A stretch of 64,000 nucleotides of DNA from Isoetes taiwanensis (GCA_021234155.1 JAJEKV010000002.1:4599795-4663794), one strand, 5' to 3'; positions 1 through 13,052 are shown, counted from the first letter of the stretch. The notes: generated by a model from the sequence alone, not told the origin. Translations and numbers: made by a program.

Positions 1-997
1 AATTTAAATAACACATATAGAAGAAGTAGTATTGAATTTCAAGTACTAACCTTGTAATGTCTCAGATAGTTCAACTTGGTAGCATCCTTTTGTTCCGTGG
101 TGAGATCTTTATTGCCGCCTTTGGTCACCGAAGTATTCGATCATTGGAAGAAGTATCACCATGTTTGCTTTTTTATTTCCGAGTGTACCGCCAAGAACTA
201 AAAAAGTCTAGGGTCCATAGTGACCCTCGGTGGTCGCTTTTGGTGAGAATAAACCCAAGATATACCGCTACTCATGCTTTCTTTTTTTATCAAAAGGTGC
301 TTTCTTTTTAGACATCCATTCAACCCCAAAGCAACCGGTCGAAGAGTCTTTTCTCGCAATGTCGCCTAATTTTGTATTGCCAAACGCCGCCTTTAGATCA
401 TGTTTGGTGCTTCACGCATATGAGAGGGTCATACTAATAAAAACTCTCGACTTGAGGTAGGAAAGGTATGCCAAAAACAATTTGGTTTAAGTATATTATG
501 TAACATTTTGGTAAGTCCAACCATCTTTGCCATTGAGAGGCACAAGGAAATACGAGAATCCAAGTTATTTAGTATGAAACAGGGACGGCATGATCAATCC
601 AAACAATTCCACTTCCAGAATCGGGCCTTATCATTTTTCTTTAAATCTTTCTCACATCCACAAGTAAGAAAGGGGCAAAGAAGGCCCTCCATATTTTTTG
701 AAGAAGAACCCATCTCTTGTCGTTAGAATATGCCATATTACCTTCCTCGGGTGACATGTAGAGCGTAATTGAATAGGCAAGGTTGGTCAAAAAGTCCCAC
801 TTAAAAAGGTAAAGCAACTTCCGCTTTAGTAAAGTATTTGTCCAGCTTTTAGATGCTTTAACAAGCTGGTGATCTTAATTTCATCATTAGTGATGCCCTG
901 CCGTGGCTTTCCAAGTGTTCACCATTAAAATAGGGGCAATGGCCCCAAAATTCTCGACTCTTCCAAATTGTATGGTCCCGAAAGGTAAAGATAGCAT
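1..997. other. No gene recognised
   Basis: Open frames here are short, lack recognisable domains and look like chance ORFs. The sequence is AT-rich and unstructured, and I see no retroelement signature. Confidence 0.5.
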
Positions 998-1632
998 TCA
1001 ACATTCGCATTCGTGTAAAATAGGAAATTTTGAGGAATTTTGTAATGTTAAGGTAGGAACTTCATCCTGATCATCCAAATCCTCACTACCAGAATCATTG
1101 ATTTTGTCAATTTCATCTTCGTCCAGAAGATCTTCATCAGAGAAGAGGCAGTTTTTAACATCATTTTTCAAGAAAGAATCAGTGGCAGTACCAGGTTCAA
1201 CTTGGAGTGAAGACTTCATTTCATGCACATTTTCCAGATGAGTAAGTCCAATCAAAAACTTTTTTCCTAAATCATCTTCATTGCAAGTTCGGGCAAAGAG
1301 AACAGCTTCCATCTCACCATAAATTTTAGATATCAGAGTTTTACAAATCTCTAGTTTGTAATTTGCACACTTCATCTTTTGAAATATAGCAAACCATCCG
1401 TTAAATCCAAGATAACTTACGGTGTGATCTCGTTTGTCTAGCGTGCCTTTTCTTTAAGAGTGATGAACTCATGAATGTCCTTGTTTTTGATGCACGTAAT
1501 CAACGTTTGAACCGCAAAGTTTGGACTAGAAATACCGCACATATGATAATTTAATGTCATGAGCTCTTTTATCCAAACATTGTTCAGATCACATTTGTCA
1601 TCCTTATCCTGAAAACATTGTAAAGTATACAT
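998..1632 (-). CDS. Unrecognised acidic ORF pair, possible gene or transposase remnant
   Basis: Two minus-strand frames lie close together: 1632-1438 (64 aa) and 1375-998 (125 aa). The second begins with a mixed hydrophobic and charged segment and ends in a strongly acidic tail of about 30 residues (SDEDLLDEDEIDK and similar), a composition unusual for random AT-rich DNA. The 62-base gap between the frames has stops in both, so an intron or a frameshift would be needed to join them. I recognise no domain. They could be part of a decayed DNA-transposon gene or a host gene fragment, or simply chance. Confidence 0.2.
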
Positions 1633-4600
1633 AACGTTAGTTAATTATTTAGGTAGCACCATGATCCTAAATCAAGGTTCTAAGTTAAACTTAGAAGTTG
1701 GAGTAACATTAAAACCCCCAAGCTGGGAAATATACAAGTCTAAGACAAGATATCTGGCACATTTAAGACTAGACATTCCATTTGGAATAAGCAGTCTTTT
1801 TATAAGTGCAACCCTAGATAGGATTTGGTGCAAAAACCCAAGCCTTGAGAAGGATCTAAAGAGTACATTTTGACCAAAAGAATGTTTGTCAATCTTAAAG
1901 AACAATAATGACCTTCCGTGATATTTTAGCCAATATAAAAGAAACTAAGTGAAAGAGGCACATGAATAGAGTTTTGTAATCCTTGGATAAGATATTGGAA
2001 AGCATATATGGTTGAAATAACAAAGATATCACTTAAAAAATAGAACTTAGATAATTTAAGAAATTAAACAATTTGGTAACAACAATTTAATCATAACTCT
2101 CAAGATGTAGTAGATTAAAAACAATAGAGCCGTAATCGTAACACTATTTTAATGAAAAATATTATTAAATTATCATATGTTTATAGACAAAAAATAGGAC
2201 AAATATATCCATCATTTAAGAGTAATGCGGGAAGCATTCATTGTAGATGTCAAAAATAGATAAAATAGGACTTATTTAAATCCAACCGAGATAGCGTAAT
2301 ATCACCAAATAGGAGGTTCATAGTAATAGATTTGCCAATCCACTTAGAGTCGTGTCAAATATAATAAAGCAAAATCTTTTGTTCAGAAAAACACCAAGCA
2401 AATGCATGGAGGGTTGGTCAGGTTACGTACCACAAGAAATTAGACAAGCATTAGAATGGTTGCCAACAAGGAGGTAACAAAAGCAATGGATAAAACCAGG
2501 CTTATCGCCTTTTTCACCATAATAACTTAATAACATATTTAGATTTAATTTGATAGCCCAAACAAGAGAAAACATGAGAACACAATTAATCTAAAAGGAT
2601 ATAAGCCGAGAAGCCCACGGTTGGGAATAAGGAATGATAGATATGGACAAACACTAGATCGGTGCAGCCAGAAAAAAGAGAAGCAACCGGGAACACAATA
2701 AAATAGAAAACAACAAGGCTAGGAATGAAATTATGCCATGAGCTACAAGAATCTTAAAACCGAAATAATAAGCTTAAGAAGGATTACATGTGGTAAGGAT
2801 TTGAAAATATGTCTTGATTTTCTAAGGTCACGTGAACTTAAAAAACTGGAAATAACTAGATAATGAAGATAAGAAAAAAAACTCAATAACTGGATAAGTT
2901 CCGCCTAAAAAGGTGTATCTATCTAGGACCACTTTGGTGCTATGAAAAAGGAAACCGTGTCGTATGCAGCTAGAGAACAAGGTAACATAAGTATAGAAAG
3001 GACAAGGGAGCTCAAGAAGAGGATAAATCGTAGATAAATTAGGTCATTCAATGGTTCATTAAGACATAACGTGACAACCGAGTAGAGGAAGATAACAATA
3101 TATGAAGCGAAATTGAATACGAACTATAACTACATTAGTAACAAAAAAATTGATTCAAGGGTTAAAATAGATAAAATATTAAGGCTCGGCTGAATCAAAA
3201 GTTCTAGATTAACAAACTTTCGTTAGGATATAAAGGCGACAAGAACATAATTTAACTAGAGTAACATAAAGAAAACAATGAATAAATAAACCAAAGGCCG
3301 GGGGTTACTTTTAGATGGGGAATTCATACTATCTTTAGATCTATTTAAACTGTTATATTTCGAAACCCGTGAGTAACTAGGTTACATCGCTTAACAATGT
3401 CATTCTATAAACAATATAGACAACTAGACAACTAGTTAAATAGCATTAGTATTCGGAAAAAACGGGATATCATATTGTATTCACAGAAATGAAATTTAAT
3501 TCAATATGAAACTGAATGGGATCGGTTCCAGCCACGAGTTCAGTTTGAGCATCAGTAGGGATATTAGGCATGGGATTAGGATTTTCTTGGCTATCAAAGC
3601 AATAACCACCAATTGGGCAACACCAGCGGGAATAGTAGGAGTAGAGGAACACGCTCCCAATATTGAAATATCATCTCCTTCAAGCCCATGAATGCTTTTG
3701 GCTTTTGTATGTTTTGTGAAAATCAAACAAATTTTTTTTTTAGCCATCTTCTTCTCTTCTTTTTCAATCTGTGAATGGTGGCTTTATTTAATCCCTTTCT
3801 TTCTTCCCATAAATCTTTTCCAAACATACGAGATAAGCGGCGGTGGCAGTAATGAAAATAATCTTTGCCACTTGATTTAAATAAGAGTGCTTGACCTAAA
3901 TCTTACCCTTGCGGTGTCGATCCATCTGTTTGATGCAAATCCATTAGCCTTACCAAGCACATACAATTTCGATTGAAGATTATCGTGGCCCTTCCGCTTC
4001 CGGTTTCAGAAACTAAAATTGGGTTTAACCATGGAAGGAAAAAAAATTGTTGATCTTGTTTTTCTTGAAAAAAGGGAATAGTTAAAAATGAGGTCATTTT
4101 TCTTAAATAAATTATGATATTTTTAATGAAGCGGAACATGTACAAACAAGTGGAGTATATTAATTAGTTTAGCTTTAGCGGCCCATTAGGTGTTTGTTTT
4201 TTCCTACATAACAAGATATATATATATAAAAAAAAAAAAAAAACAGGTTGGGAACATTGCACATCGACCTATGGGGACCCGGTGCTCAATTTGAAAGGCT
4301 ACCCATAATTTTCTTGTGACAAGCAAAAAAAAGATTTAAGCCTTCGCAACCGACAAAGATGTCTTTTCAATTTTAACCTTTCAAATGCAAGAATAATATC
4401 CCAAATGGCCGAAACCATTTTTTATGTAAAAAGCGAGAAGTTATAAAGTATGTTATAAACTTGTAATAGTATAACCAAGTTTCAAAAGTATTACAAAAGA
4501 GAGCGGAAAGAGCATATATTAGAGAGCCCAAGTATAGGTCGCAAGATGAGCCCAAGGACCTTGTAGCTATTTGATCAAAAGTAAGGCCAAGTGGGTTGAG

Positions 4601-4858
4601 GGATGCAAGTACAGGGGTTTCATGGCCCGATTCCCTACCGATTCCCTGCCAATTCATGACAATTCCCCGGCGATATAAGTCGGTGTTCCACAGCCAATTT
4701 CATGGCAATGGTAGGTAGATGAAATTGGAAAGGAATCAGTCGGGACTGGAGGGAATCATTTGGTTAAAGACTATGCTCGCATCATGCTACCAATTTTTGG
4801 GGGTAGACCTTTCTGCATTGGGGAAAGCGGATGTCAAGACCGAACCTAGCTTCATGTA
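1633..4858. other. Gene-free AT-rich stretch
   Basis: No ORF with a recognisable domain. Between 1.9 and 3.5 kb the sequence is dense in stops on all frames. A (TA)n run followed by about 17 A lies at 4215-4243; it could be the tail of an old retroposed fragment, but nothing recognisable precedes it. Short frames at 3470-3750 and 3903-4145 on the minus strand have no identifiable product. Confidence 0.5.
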
Positions 4859-4998
4859 CAATTTTTGGGTTGCCCCTAAGGGGCAAACCCTTGTTTATGT
4901 GGGTTTGTGGCATATTATAGGTATATGCCGGTATATGCTTGGAATATGCCTATGACCGCTCCCAAACCCATTATTGGTTTGTAAACTCTCGGCCGTTT
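4859..4998 (+). repeat. Dispersed ~140-bp repeat, copy 1
   Basis: This segment matches 8323-8461 closely. It opens with a near-perfect palindrome (TTGCCCC and GGGGCAA arms about a short TA-rich centre) and continues with internal TATATGC words. The flanks of the two copies differ, so it is a dispersed element rather than a tandem duplication. No coding potential is seen. It could be a short non-autonomous transposon or the conserved end of a larger one. Confidence 0.6.
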
Positions 4999-7900
4999 TT
5001 CATTGTTGGGCAGCCACTCTTGAAGCGGGTTAACTTAGGAGAGGCTTGCAGGCAATCGAGTTGAAGAACCGAGCAGGCAGAACCGGTTGAAGAACCGGAA
5101 CAGACGAACCCGAGCCGTAAGCGAGGGCCATACTCGATTTTGGCCGCTTGAAAATCTTGTGAGTTTGATTTTCGATGTGTAATGCATTCGATACACCTTA
5201 CCTCCAAAAAAAAAGCGGAGAAATTTTGATTTAGGGCAAGATCGTGGTTTTGCACCGAAATCATTTTTCCTGCTCTAAACTTAGTTTTGATTAATGATTT
5301 TGTAGGTATTGTTAGGCGTGCGATAGCCTTAGTCGATATTTGCGAGAATCCATTAGCTATGGTTGCTACCCCTCGTGGCCGGGGAAAAGAAATTCTCACG
5401 GCTCAAGCTTCATTCCTTGTAGTACTTGGTCAATGGCGATGAGATCTGAAAGGTAGGCCGGATCATGATCACAATAACGAACCAGGTTAGGCCCGATCTA
5501 AACCTAGCGGCATCTCATGAATGGCTCTTTGCTCCCTTGCAATTGAAATTTGGCAATGCGGTTTCTCGAGGGACTTTAAATCCAGAATGCGGCTTTTGAG
5601 GTTTTTCGATTTGGCAATGCGGCTTGTGTTATGGTATGAGATATTGAAGCTTGAGCTCTGGCGATATTATCGCTATTATTTTAAAAGGCAAACTCTCCAA
5701 ATGATTTCTAAGCTTAACTGGTTGCAGGTGCTCAAGCTTCTTTTGAAGGATGGTTTCGTTTTGCAAACTACGAGCGTATCTCTCCCCCATTGAGTTAGAC
5801 TCTTGAAGGCAAATAGTATGCTTCACATATATGTTAAGATTGAGATTCGTGGGCTGTTTCCTCTAACAACATCGAGGTTCGGGTTATAGTCACTCTTGCA
5901 TTACCTACAATCCTTTAACCGGCATTTGTGGCCGTGACCAATATGTCATTCAGGTTAATCACTTTGGCATTATATTCCTTTAAGTGTCATTATAAATTTA
6001 GATCTCTTATCATATGCTCTCTCTCACACGGCATTGGGAGTTCGCGGTTCGCTATTTGGTAGTATACTCATTCGAATACAATATCGGCTTTTTGAATTTC
6101 TCTAAATTGTAATTTGTAAGGGATGTTATCTTTTCTTGCATGACTTATATATCCTTAAGCTGATTAGGTTCGTGAAATTATATTTGTTGTGAGACTTGTA
6201 TTCTCTAAAGTGGTGGTATCTATTTGAGCATATTCTTTTTCTTTACATTGAGTTATAAATTTATGTGCTTGGCCCCGTGATTGTTCATGACTAATTGTAG
6301 AAAAGATGTGAACTTATGGGTTGTTTGTTTATTTCTAGGAGAAATTTTGGATCTTTTTAGAACGGGCTTCTCATTTGAGTGTTGCTTCACATAAAACAAA
6401 AGGTGGCTCTCCTCAAACATTAAATGGCAATTGTAAAATGTTGCGATGCTAAGTGATTTAGGTCGCTTACATTGCGGATGATGTAACTCTCTTGAGGGAT
6501 ATTCTTCTTGAAGCGGAGAAATTGAGACAAACACGGGAAGATGAAGAGGGTAACTTCAAATTCTAGCTTTGTGAAACTCGATGATATGTTTTAAACAAGT
6601 ATTAAAAGTAATATTTACTTCAAGAAGTCAACTTCATTGCGGTTACTCTATCACGCTAAGCGCTTACATCAAAGGTTACACCAACGAGGCTCATCTAAGA
6701 CCCAATTAGCACGGTAGATTGCCACACAAGCGGCCAAACAATGTTGAGCACGGATCTTAGGATGAAAGCCTACAACGAGAAAAGTTATCGTTGCATTCAT
6801 AGCTCCCAACTCTTCTCACCGGGAGGCTATCTCGCGGAGTTCTTTTCCAGATATCAAATATGATGGTAGTTGATCTTTCATTTTTCACATGTAATGCCCT
6901 CATGTCTTGACTGTTCACTATTTTTCAGAACTCTCGCTCCAAAGGTTGATGGGAAAGAGTTCAGTTATCAAGCGGATATCGTGCCATAGAGCATCATTCA
7001 TTGCCATCAATTTTTCCACGAACATTGTTATCCTTATTGAACATATTTTTGGAAAACACATCTAAGTTATAAGCGATTGAGCTTTCTCGACCAATATTAA
7101 GGAGTTGAATGCTCACCATCAAATCGGGAGACAAGTATAATTTTCGTCAGAAAAAAGAGTAGGTTGTAGTAAAAACTAGAATTTGAGAAAAATATGCATG
7201 ACTATGGTATAGCAGACTTGAGGAAAGCTGATGAAATATTTTGCCTGCCTTTATTAGCACTAGTGAGGTTGACATGAGTCAGTTGCCAATCCTTTAAGCA
7301 TGATTGCAAATCGTTCAAGCTTTATTACGGATGCTTTTGGTTGGGTTTGCCTATATTTTCCTCCACATCCCGAAGGTACTAAAGGCAATCCTAGCATGTG
7401 GGGGAATAGTCATACAAATCAATACCATCATGTGCTTCATGTATCGTTGTCTAGCCATTTTGTTGAGTTCACAATTTCAGCCCGATAAATTCATACGTTT
7501 ATTTGGCGTGCCTTTTTGAATCCTAAGCGGGAAGCATAACTTCTATATGAGGATTATGTTTTTGTGTATTTCCCATTTCTTTATAATACATGCACAAATT
7601 GTTTGTAACCAATATACTTATTTGCAGTGCGTTTTTCGTTGCCTTTTTATGCTTGTGATGATGTTCATTCTTGCGGACATACGATAACGATGCAGTGTAT
7701 ATACAAGTTGGCGTGCATGTGTATGGGGTAAAAGATATTGAACATGGTAAAAACAGACTAATAGTCAAAATCTTCCAATTTACAAGCATGATTATTCAAG
7801 CGGGCACAAAATATTATGGAGATGGTTCATAAAATTATTGAACACAATTTAGAAATATGAAAAGCTTCTTTGTTTCTCCATACGGTAGAGTGTCAATTTG

Positions 7901-8322
7901 CGACATTAAATTTGCATTCATTTCATGACGGTGTATTTAGAATCAATTAATTCCAAAGGCTGGAATAATGAAGTATTTGACCAGCTCGAGCACATGTTAT
8001 TATTGACTCCACGGTAAAGAACAAAGAGGCTCATTATCCATTATTAATCAAGAGAAATGAGCATGGTAAAGTATTTCACATAAACAATGAGCGATCTTGG
8101 CGGTAACATTCAACCCTAAATTATGGAGTTTTAAGGTGTCATATGAAAAACTGGTTAATTGTCTTTTTTGAGCGGCTAAAGCAAAAGTACACTTTTCACG
8201 AGGGCTCCTATAAGTTGGCCTTAGGTCCTCGGCCGAAATCTCTCGGCATGTATATAGATTAGATTAGAAAGAAATCAAAGCGAGGTTCTAACACTAGGGA
8301 GCAATTCGATTTTCAAATGACC
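4999..8322. other. Gene-poor stretch between the two dispersed repeats
   Basis: The longest frame runs on the minus strand from 5399 to 4971 (142 aa) and overlaps repeat copy 1; I recognise no family. The rest is stop-rich AT-rich DNA without LTR, tRNA or domain signals. Confidence 0.4.
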
Positions 8323-8461
8323 CTTTTTTGGGTTGCCCCTAAGGGGCAAACCCTTATTTATAATGGTTTGTGGCATATTATGGGTATATGCTAGTATATG
8401 CTTGGAATATACCTATTTCTGCTCCAAACCCGTTATTGGTATGTAAACTCGGTCGTTTTAG
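8323..8461 (+). repeat. Dispersed ~140-bp repeat, copy 2
   Basis: Second copy of the repeat at 4859-4998, in the same orientation, with the same opening palindrome around TTGCCCC/GGGGCAA and the same run of TATATGC words. Differences are scattered substitutions and short indels. Similarity stops soon after the TCGGTCGTTTT-like end. Confidence 0.6.
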
Positions 8462-8899
8462 ATTTGTTAGATTTCGATTTCTAAATGTTGGGGTTATGGT
8501 TTTGAATTGATTGTCAAAATATGACTTTGAACTATGATTTAAGCCACTTCACCCTCGGCCATGGAGGCAACCCTCCTAGCGTAGTACCTTGTTTTCAATG
8601 GTTGCATGGTGTCTAATTTGCATGCCCATGAAGTGTTCTTAAATTCATTGCCTTAAAAGATTATTTGGGATTGGATCATACACTTTTGCATATAGGCCTA
8701 TATATCATTTTATTTACAAAAATTAAGAAAATAAAAAATCTATAAATATATGGCAAAAGTGATAGGACAAATTTCTAGCCGTTTAAATGACAAATATATA
8801 TTTTGATGGCCTTCCAATGGGCGTTTGATCATTGGCTACCTTTCATTTGCAATACAAATTTTTCTTTTGCTTGTTTTTGAGGCAAAATGCCAAAAATAG

Positions 8900-11700
8900 G
8901 CGTGGCGAGTCAAATTTGATCCTTGATGGGGACCACCCAATATCAAATCACTTGGAGATCAAGTATTTCGTGCTTGTGATCACTTTAGTAGGAAACTTTC
9001 TGAAGGGTGTTCTTCCTTAGCATAAATCGGAGCCTTTGACACTTTCACCCAAATGGAAGATGAGGTGGGTGATGGGTCTTGCGGGGGAATTTCTCAATAC
9101 CAAGTTCAACAATTTCTTACAAGATGTTGTGATCTACCATCAAAAGTCAGTTGCCTATGAACACCAACAAAATGGTGTGATTGAGAGAAAAAAAAACCAA
9201 CCCATCTTGGAATGTGCTTTCGAGCAATGATTCATGGAAGAGGAATTGATCAATTTTTTTGAAATTTGAAGAAGTGCACATGGCGTGCTACATTGAACCA
9301 AATACCTACAAAAGCCAATCAAATGTGGTGCATGAAGAAATATTGGTCGGACCAAAAACGATGTACATGAATTGAAAATGTTGTTTGCCGCGGCATATGC
9401 ACACTTGAGCCGCAAAAAGCTAAACTCTACTGTAGGGCGTTAGAATGCATGCTTGTAGGCTATGATGAGCACATAAAGGGATACGAGGCTATATGTCCCA
9501 CTCACAAAGAAAATCATTGTGAGACGAAGTGTTGCATTTGATGAATGCACGTTCTTTGGCAAAAAGGAGAAATCAAGCAAGCTTGAATGGTATGAGGCAA
9601 ATGCAGAGGATGAGACTAAACAAAATGTAGAACAAAATTATGATGTCCCAATGGAAAAACCTACCATTGATGACATGGAAGATGCAACCACCGATGACAT
9701 TCATGATATCCCTACGAACGGAGGAGATTGATCTCAAAGATAATCACGAGCTCGGTTATTGCCATTGAGGGAGATCCACAAGGAAAGCAAATCCGCGATC
9801 GAATGTAAGCCTATCACAGATCTCGATTAGGTAAAACTCCCTCTTCGTTGCTTTCCATAGTAATGCACCACTAGATGAACACATTCACTTTCAAGAGGCA
9901 ATGTCCGGCACTCATCGTAAAGAATGGCACAAATGCCATGGTTGAAGAATATCAGTCCTTATTGGACAATGATACTTGAGACTTGAGTAAAGCCTTCTAG
10001 CTAACAAAAGGCGTCACTTGAAATGGGTCTACAAAGGTAAAAGTATGATGGCGGGGCAACATTGATAGATTCAAGGCATTTTTTCATGAAACATTTGCTC
10101 CAGTTGCCGGTCTTACCTTTGTGCGCTTGGTAATTGCCTTAGCGTAGCCCATGGCTTAGACTTGCAGCAGATGGACATCAAGACTGCCTTCCTTAATGGT
10201 AAACTTAATGGTAAATTTAAGAAAGAAGTCTCACGTCTGCGTAGTAATTGCCTTGGCGTGTAGCCCATGCGAGGGTTGAAAAAGTGGGGGGTTAGGCCCT
10301 TAAAATTCCAGTTGGCATTCAAAATTTCCGTTTAGTTTTTGGATGCCCTTAAAATTCCGGTACAAAATAACATAATTTAGTGTAAAATCCGGTATATCCG
10401 AGTCTTATTCTATATTAAATCCGGTACGTATTATCTATAGGTCGAACCCTGAGCCCATGGCTTAGACTTGCAGCAGATGGACATCAAGACTGCCTTCCTT
10501 AATGGTAAACTTAATGGTAAATTTAAGAAAGAAGTCTACATGAAGCAAGCAGCAGGGTTTATCAACAAGAACAATTAGTGTACAAGCTTAAAAGGACAAT
10601 TTATGGGCTCATCAGACAGTCATCACGGCAGTGGTATCACACAATTCATCAATTTTTCACCCAAATGGGCTTTTCTCACAACCACGCAGACTGGAACATA
10701 TACTATAAGTTTGATGGCTCAAAAATGTTATAGTTCTTTATGTGGATGATTTAATTCTGGCCAGCAACTGTCGGACATTGATGCATGACAACAAAACTGC
10801 CCTCAACCAGTGCTTTCACATGACAGACCTTGGAACGTTAAGCTACTTGCTTGGAATATAGCTATACAGGGATTCAGCCACTTGTAGCATCACGCTGCAT
10901 CAAACCACAGCCATACAAGTCCTGCTCAATAAATGCAAACATGAATACAAGTAAGTATCTCACAACACCTGCTACCACTCAATGTCTCAATTCTTTAAAA
11001 GGCATAGATTCTGAAATTCAAGACATTGTCTACAGAAGCATAGTGGGTTCATTGATGCACTTCATGGTTTGTACATGGCCCGATATTTCACAAATCATGA
11101 TAACCTTGAGCCAATATTTTGAACCCAGCCACAGCATTGGCAAGGGTTGAAACGCTTGTTTCGATACCTCAAGGTACCCAGAGCCTTGGAATCACATTCC
11201 ATGTAGGCAGTTCTCTTATACTTTTAGGGTACGTTATGTTGATCATGCAGGGAATTATATAAACAGAAAATCTCAAGTGGATTTTGCTTTTGTGCTACAA
11301 AGGGCAGCGGTATCATGGTCCAGCAAAAAGTAAAAGTCAACTGCTGTATCCAACTGTGAATTTGAATACATTGCTCTAGCATCGGCAGCTAAGGAAGGTA
11401 TATGGCTTCAAAGGTTCTTAAGGAGCTCAATACCACTCAAACACAAGTTACTGTTATATTTAATGACAACAAAGCAGCCCTGTCACTTGCAAAGAATCCT
11501 ACTAACTTTTCTAAGGCTAAAGATATACATGTTCAACATCATTTTACTAGGGAAAAAATCATAGAAGAAAAAATTGTTGTGAAATACCTCAGGACAGACA
11601 AAATGTCCGCAGACATATTTACTAAGCCTTTGGGAGAAAAGCCTTTCTGTAGGTGCATTACAGAACTAGGTATGACCACCATATGATCATGCAAGAAATA
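8900..11700 (+). mobile_element. Decayed Ty1/copia retrotransposon, internal pol region
   Basis: Pol fragments of a plant Copia element occur in the expected order on the plus strand but in shifting frames. At 9036-9230 the integrase core end is recognisable by GEFLNTKFNNF and HQQNGVIERK (catalytic Glu region). Around 9440-9560 the integrase C-terminal motif (CMLVGYDEHIKGY) is followed by RRSVAFDE. RT appears near 10160 (QQMDIKTAFLNGKL) and 10590-10760 (a decayed YGL..S..QWY motif, then a YVDD-like remnant). RNase H covers about 11220-11686, including NDNKAALSLAKNP and DIFTKPLGEKPF near the end. Gag, protease and the 5' LTR are not recognisable. Many stops and frameshifts make it non-functional. 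Confidence 0.85.
10146..10537 (+). repeat. 86-bp direct repeat inside the Copia RT
   Basis: An RT segment at 10146-10231 is repeated essentially exactly at 10452-10537, 306 bp downstream. A shorter echo of its left part (the GTAATTGCCTT...GTAGCCCATG words) sits at about 10242-10270. The intervening DNA has several CCGGTA words and no RT coding potential. This looks like a local duplication with filler DNA, or an assembly duplication. Confidence 0.8.
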
Positions 11701-11844
11701 ATTTCATCAGTTCAGTTTCTAGTTTCTGTTTCAGTTTCGATGATACAGGGTAATGCATACTGCTCTTTCATTTGAGGGGGGGCAGCTTCATGTTGTGCCA
11801 TTGTGGTTGTTAGATTGTTGAAGTTAAGTCTTTTGTCAAGTCTG

Positions 11845-12177
11845 ATTTGAGGGGGAGTGTTGGAACATGCTGTAAAGCAATAGCAAACAGCCATAACAAA
11901 AGTTCTGTGATGTTATTAGCCTATCAGTGTTCCAGAACCCTAAAGTTTAGTGCCAAGTTTTGCATGCTTCCTGAATAAGAGGACAGATCCTGAAACGTCT
12001 CGGTTGCCGCTTTGCCGCCTCCTTAATTCTGGGATGTCCCTTATTAGTCCACGCATTGTAATTCCACAGTTAGTTCTTCTGAATCAAGCTCTTTTATTTT
12101 CACCCACAACTATGATCCTACAAGATTTGGATCTGGAATCAAACAATTAGAGGTAGATCTTGTTACTTGGAGAATAC
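11845..12177 (+). mobile_element. Polypurine tract and 3' LTR of the decayed Copia element
   Basis: A purine-rich tract (TTTGAGGGGGAG) ends at 11857 and is followed by TGTTGGAACA, the usual 5' end of plant Copia LTRs. The LTR therefore starts at 11858. Its end is approximate, near an ACA at about 12177, because no second LTR survives for comparison. A second G-rich run at about 11770-11781 resembles an additional polypurine tract. Confidence 0.7.
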
Positions 12178-12461
12178 AATGTGGTTTTTTGCGAACACTG
12201 AAATAAACGCATTAGAAAATAATGATGCGTACATGTAAAAAGAAAAAGAACTTTTGTAACAAATGGCATTACAAAAGAGCAAGTCTCTTCAAGTTTTTAG
12301 GCTGTGCACGTATAAAATGCATGCTTTGTGCAATACTTTCATATGAAATGCAGAGGATAGTTCTCATAAAGATCAAAACATGGCTCTACAAAGTTTAATT
12401 CTTAACTTTGAGGACAGAATACAAAACACAACAGTAAATAAAAGACAAAAGTAAAGTCTCT
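12178..12461. other. Spacer between Copia LTR and dirigent gene
   Basis: AT-rich sequence without recognisable coding content. Part of it is probably the 3' flank of the minus-strand dirigent gene. Confidence 0.5.
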
Positions 12462-12467
12462 TTTATT
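12462..12467 (-). terminator. Candidate poly(A) signal of the dirigent gene
   Basis: On the minus strand this reads AATAAA, about 54 bases after the dirigent stop codon. The spacing suits a plant near-upstream element. Confidence 0.45.
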
Positions 12468-12520
12468 AACTCGAATAAAATGAAACAGAAAGAAAGTTTG
12501 TGAAAAGTGAAAGCATGGAT

Positions 12521-13052
12521 CTAAAAATGGTGGATCTTAACTTTGAAGTGCAGAATGGCATCAAGACCATTGAGAGAATAAGTAGAAATAGTGGCAACAC
12601 CTTGGGCAAACATGAAGTGACCAGTTCCACCAACAACAACAACATCTCTAGATTTGTCAGTGATCTTCTCAGCTCCATGGAAGCTTATAGAACCATTATA
12701 TTTGCCTTCAAACACTGCGCTGAAAGCTCATAAACACAGTGGTTGTGTCGGCGAGGTGAGGCCAGTATGTGCCCTGAGCTCTGCCCAATTGCTTGGATTT
12801 GGGAGATGGACCCTCTGTTAGCAGATCATCAATGACCACCATAGTTCCAAACTGGACCCCTGTTAAATTTCCCTTTGGCCCTGCCACTTTCACCATTGTG
12901 TTGCCTGGAGTAGAGGCCTTGTCATGCAGATAAAATTCCACTGTGCTCTTCTTCACATGGATTGAAGAAATGTGTGGCCTATTGTTTGCACTTGCATTTT
13001 CATACATAAGGTGCAGCATTAAAAACATGAGCAGGGCGCATTTCAGACCCAT
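12521..13052 (-). pseudogene. Dirigent protein gene, intronless, one frameshift
   Basis: Dirigent proteins are secreted beta-barrel proteins that steer stereoselective coupling of phenoxy radicals in the apoplast (lignan and related phenolic pathways). The first frame (13052 to about 12722, 110 usable residues) starts with a hydrophobic signal peptide (about residues 1-22, ending ENASA) and then has the family blocks VEFYLHDKAST, FGTMVVIDDLLTEG and LGRAQGTY. The second frame continues to the stop at 12521 with FEGKYNGSISFHGAEKI, VVVVGGTGHFMFAQG and LNGLDAILHF. Together they make about 176 aa, close to the usual 180-190. The frames are separated by one extra base at about 12722, just after VFMSF. 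Everything else is well conserved, so this is either a very recent pseudogene or a sequence error in a working gene. Confidence 0.88.

Noticed and set aside
4971-5399. 142-aa minus-strand gene
   Set aside because: No domain, and its 3' end overlaps a dispersed repeat; treated as chance.
12500-12733. Plus-strand frame over the dirigent gene
   Set aside because: It is antisense to a clear dirigent coding sequence and has no family resemblance.
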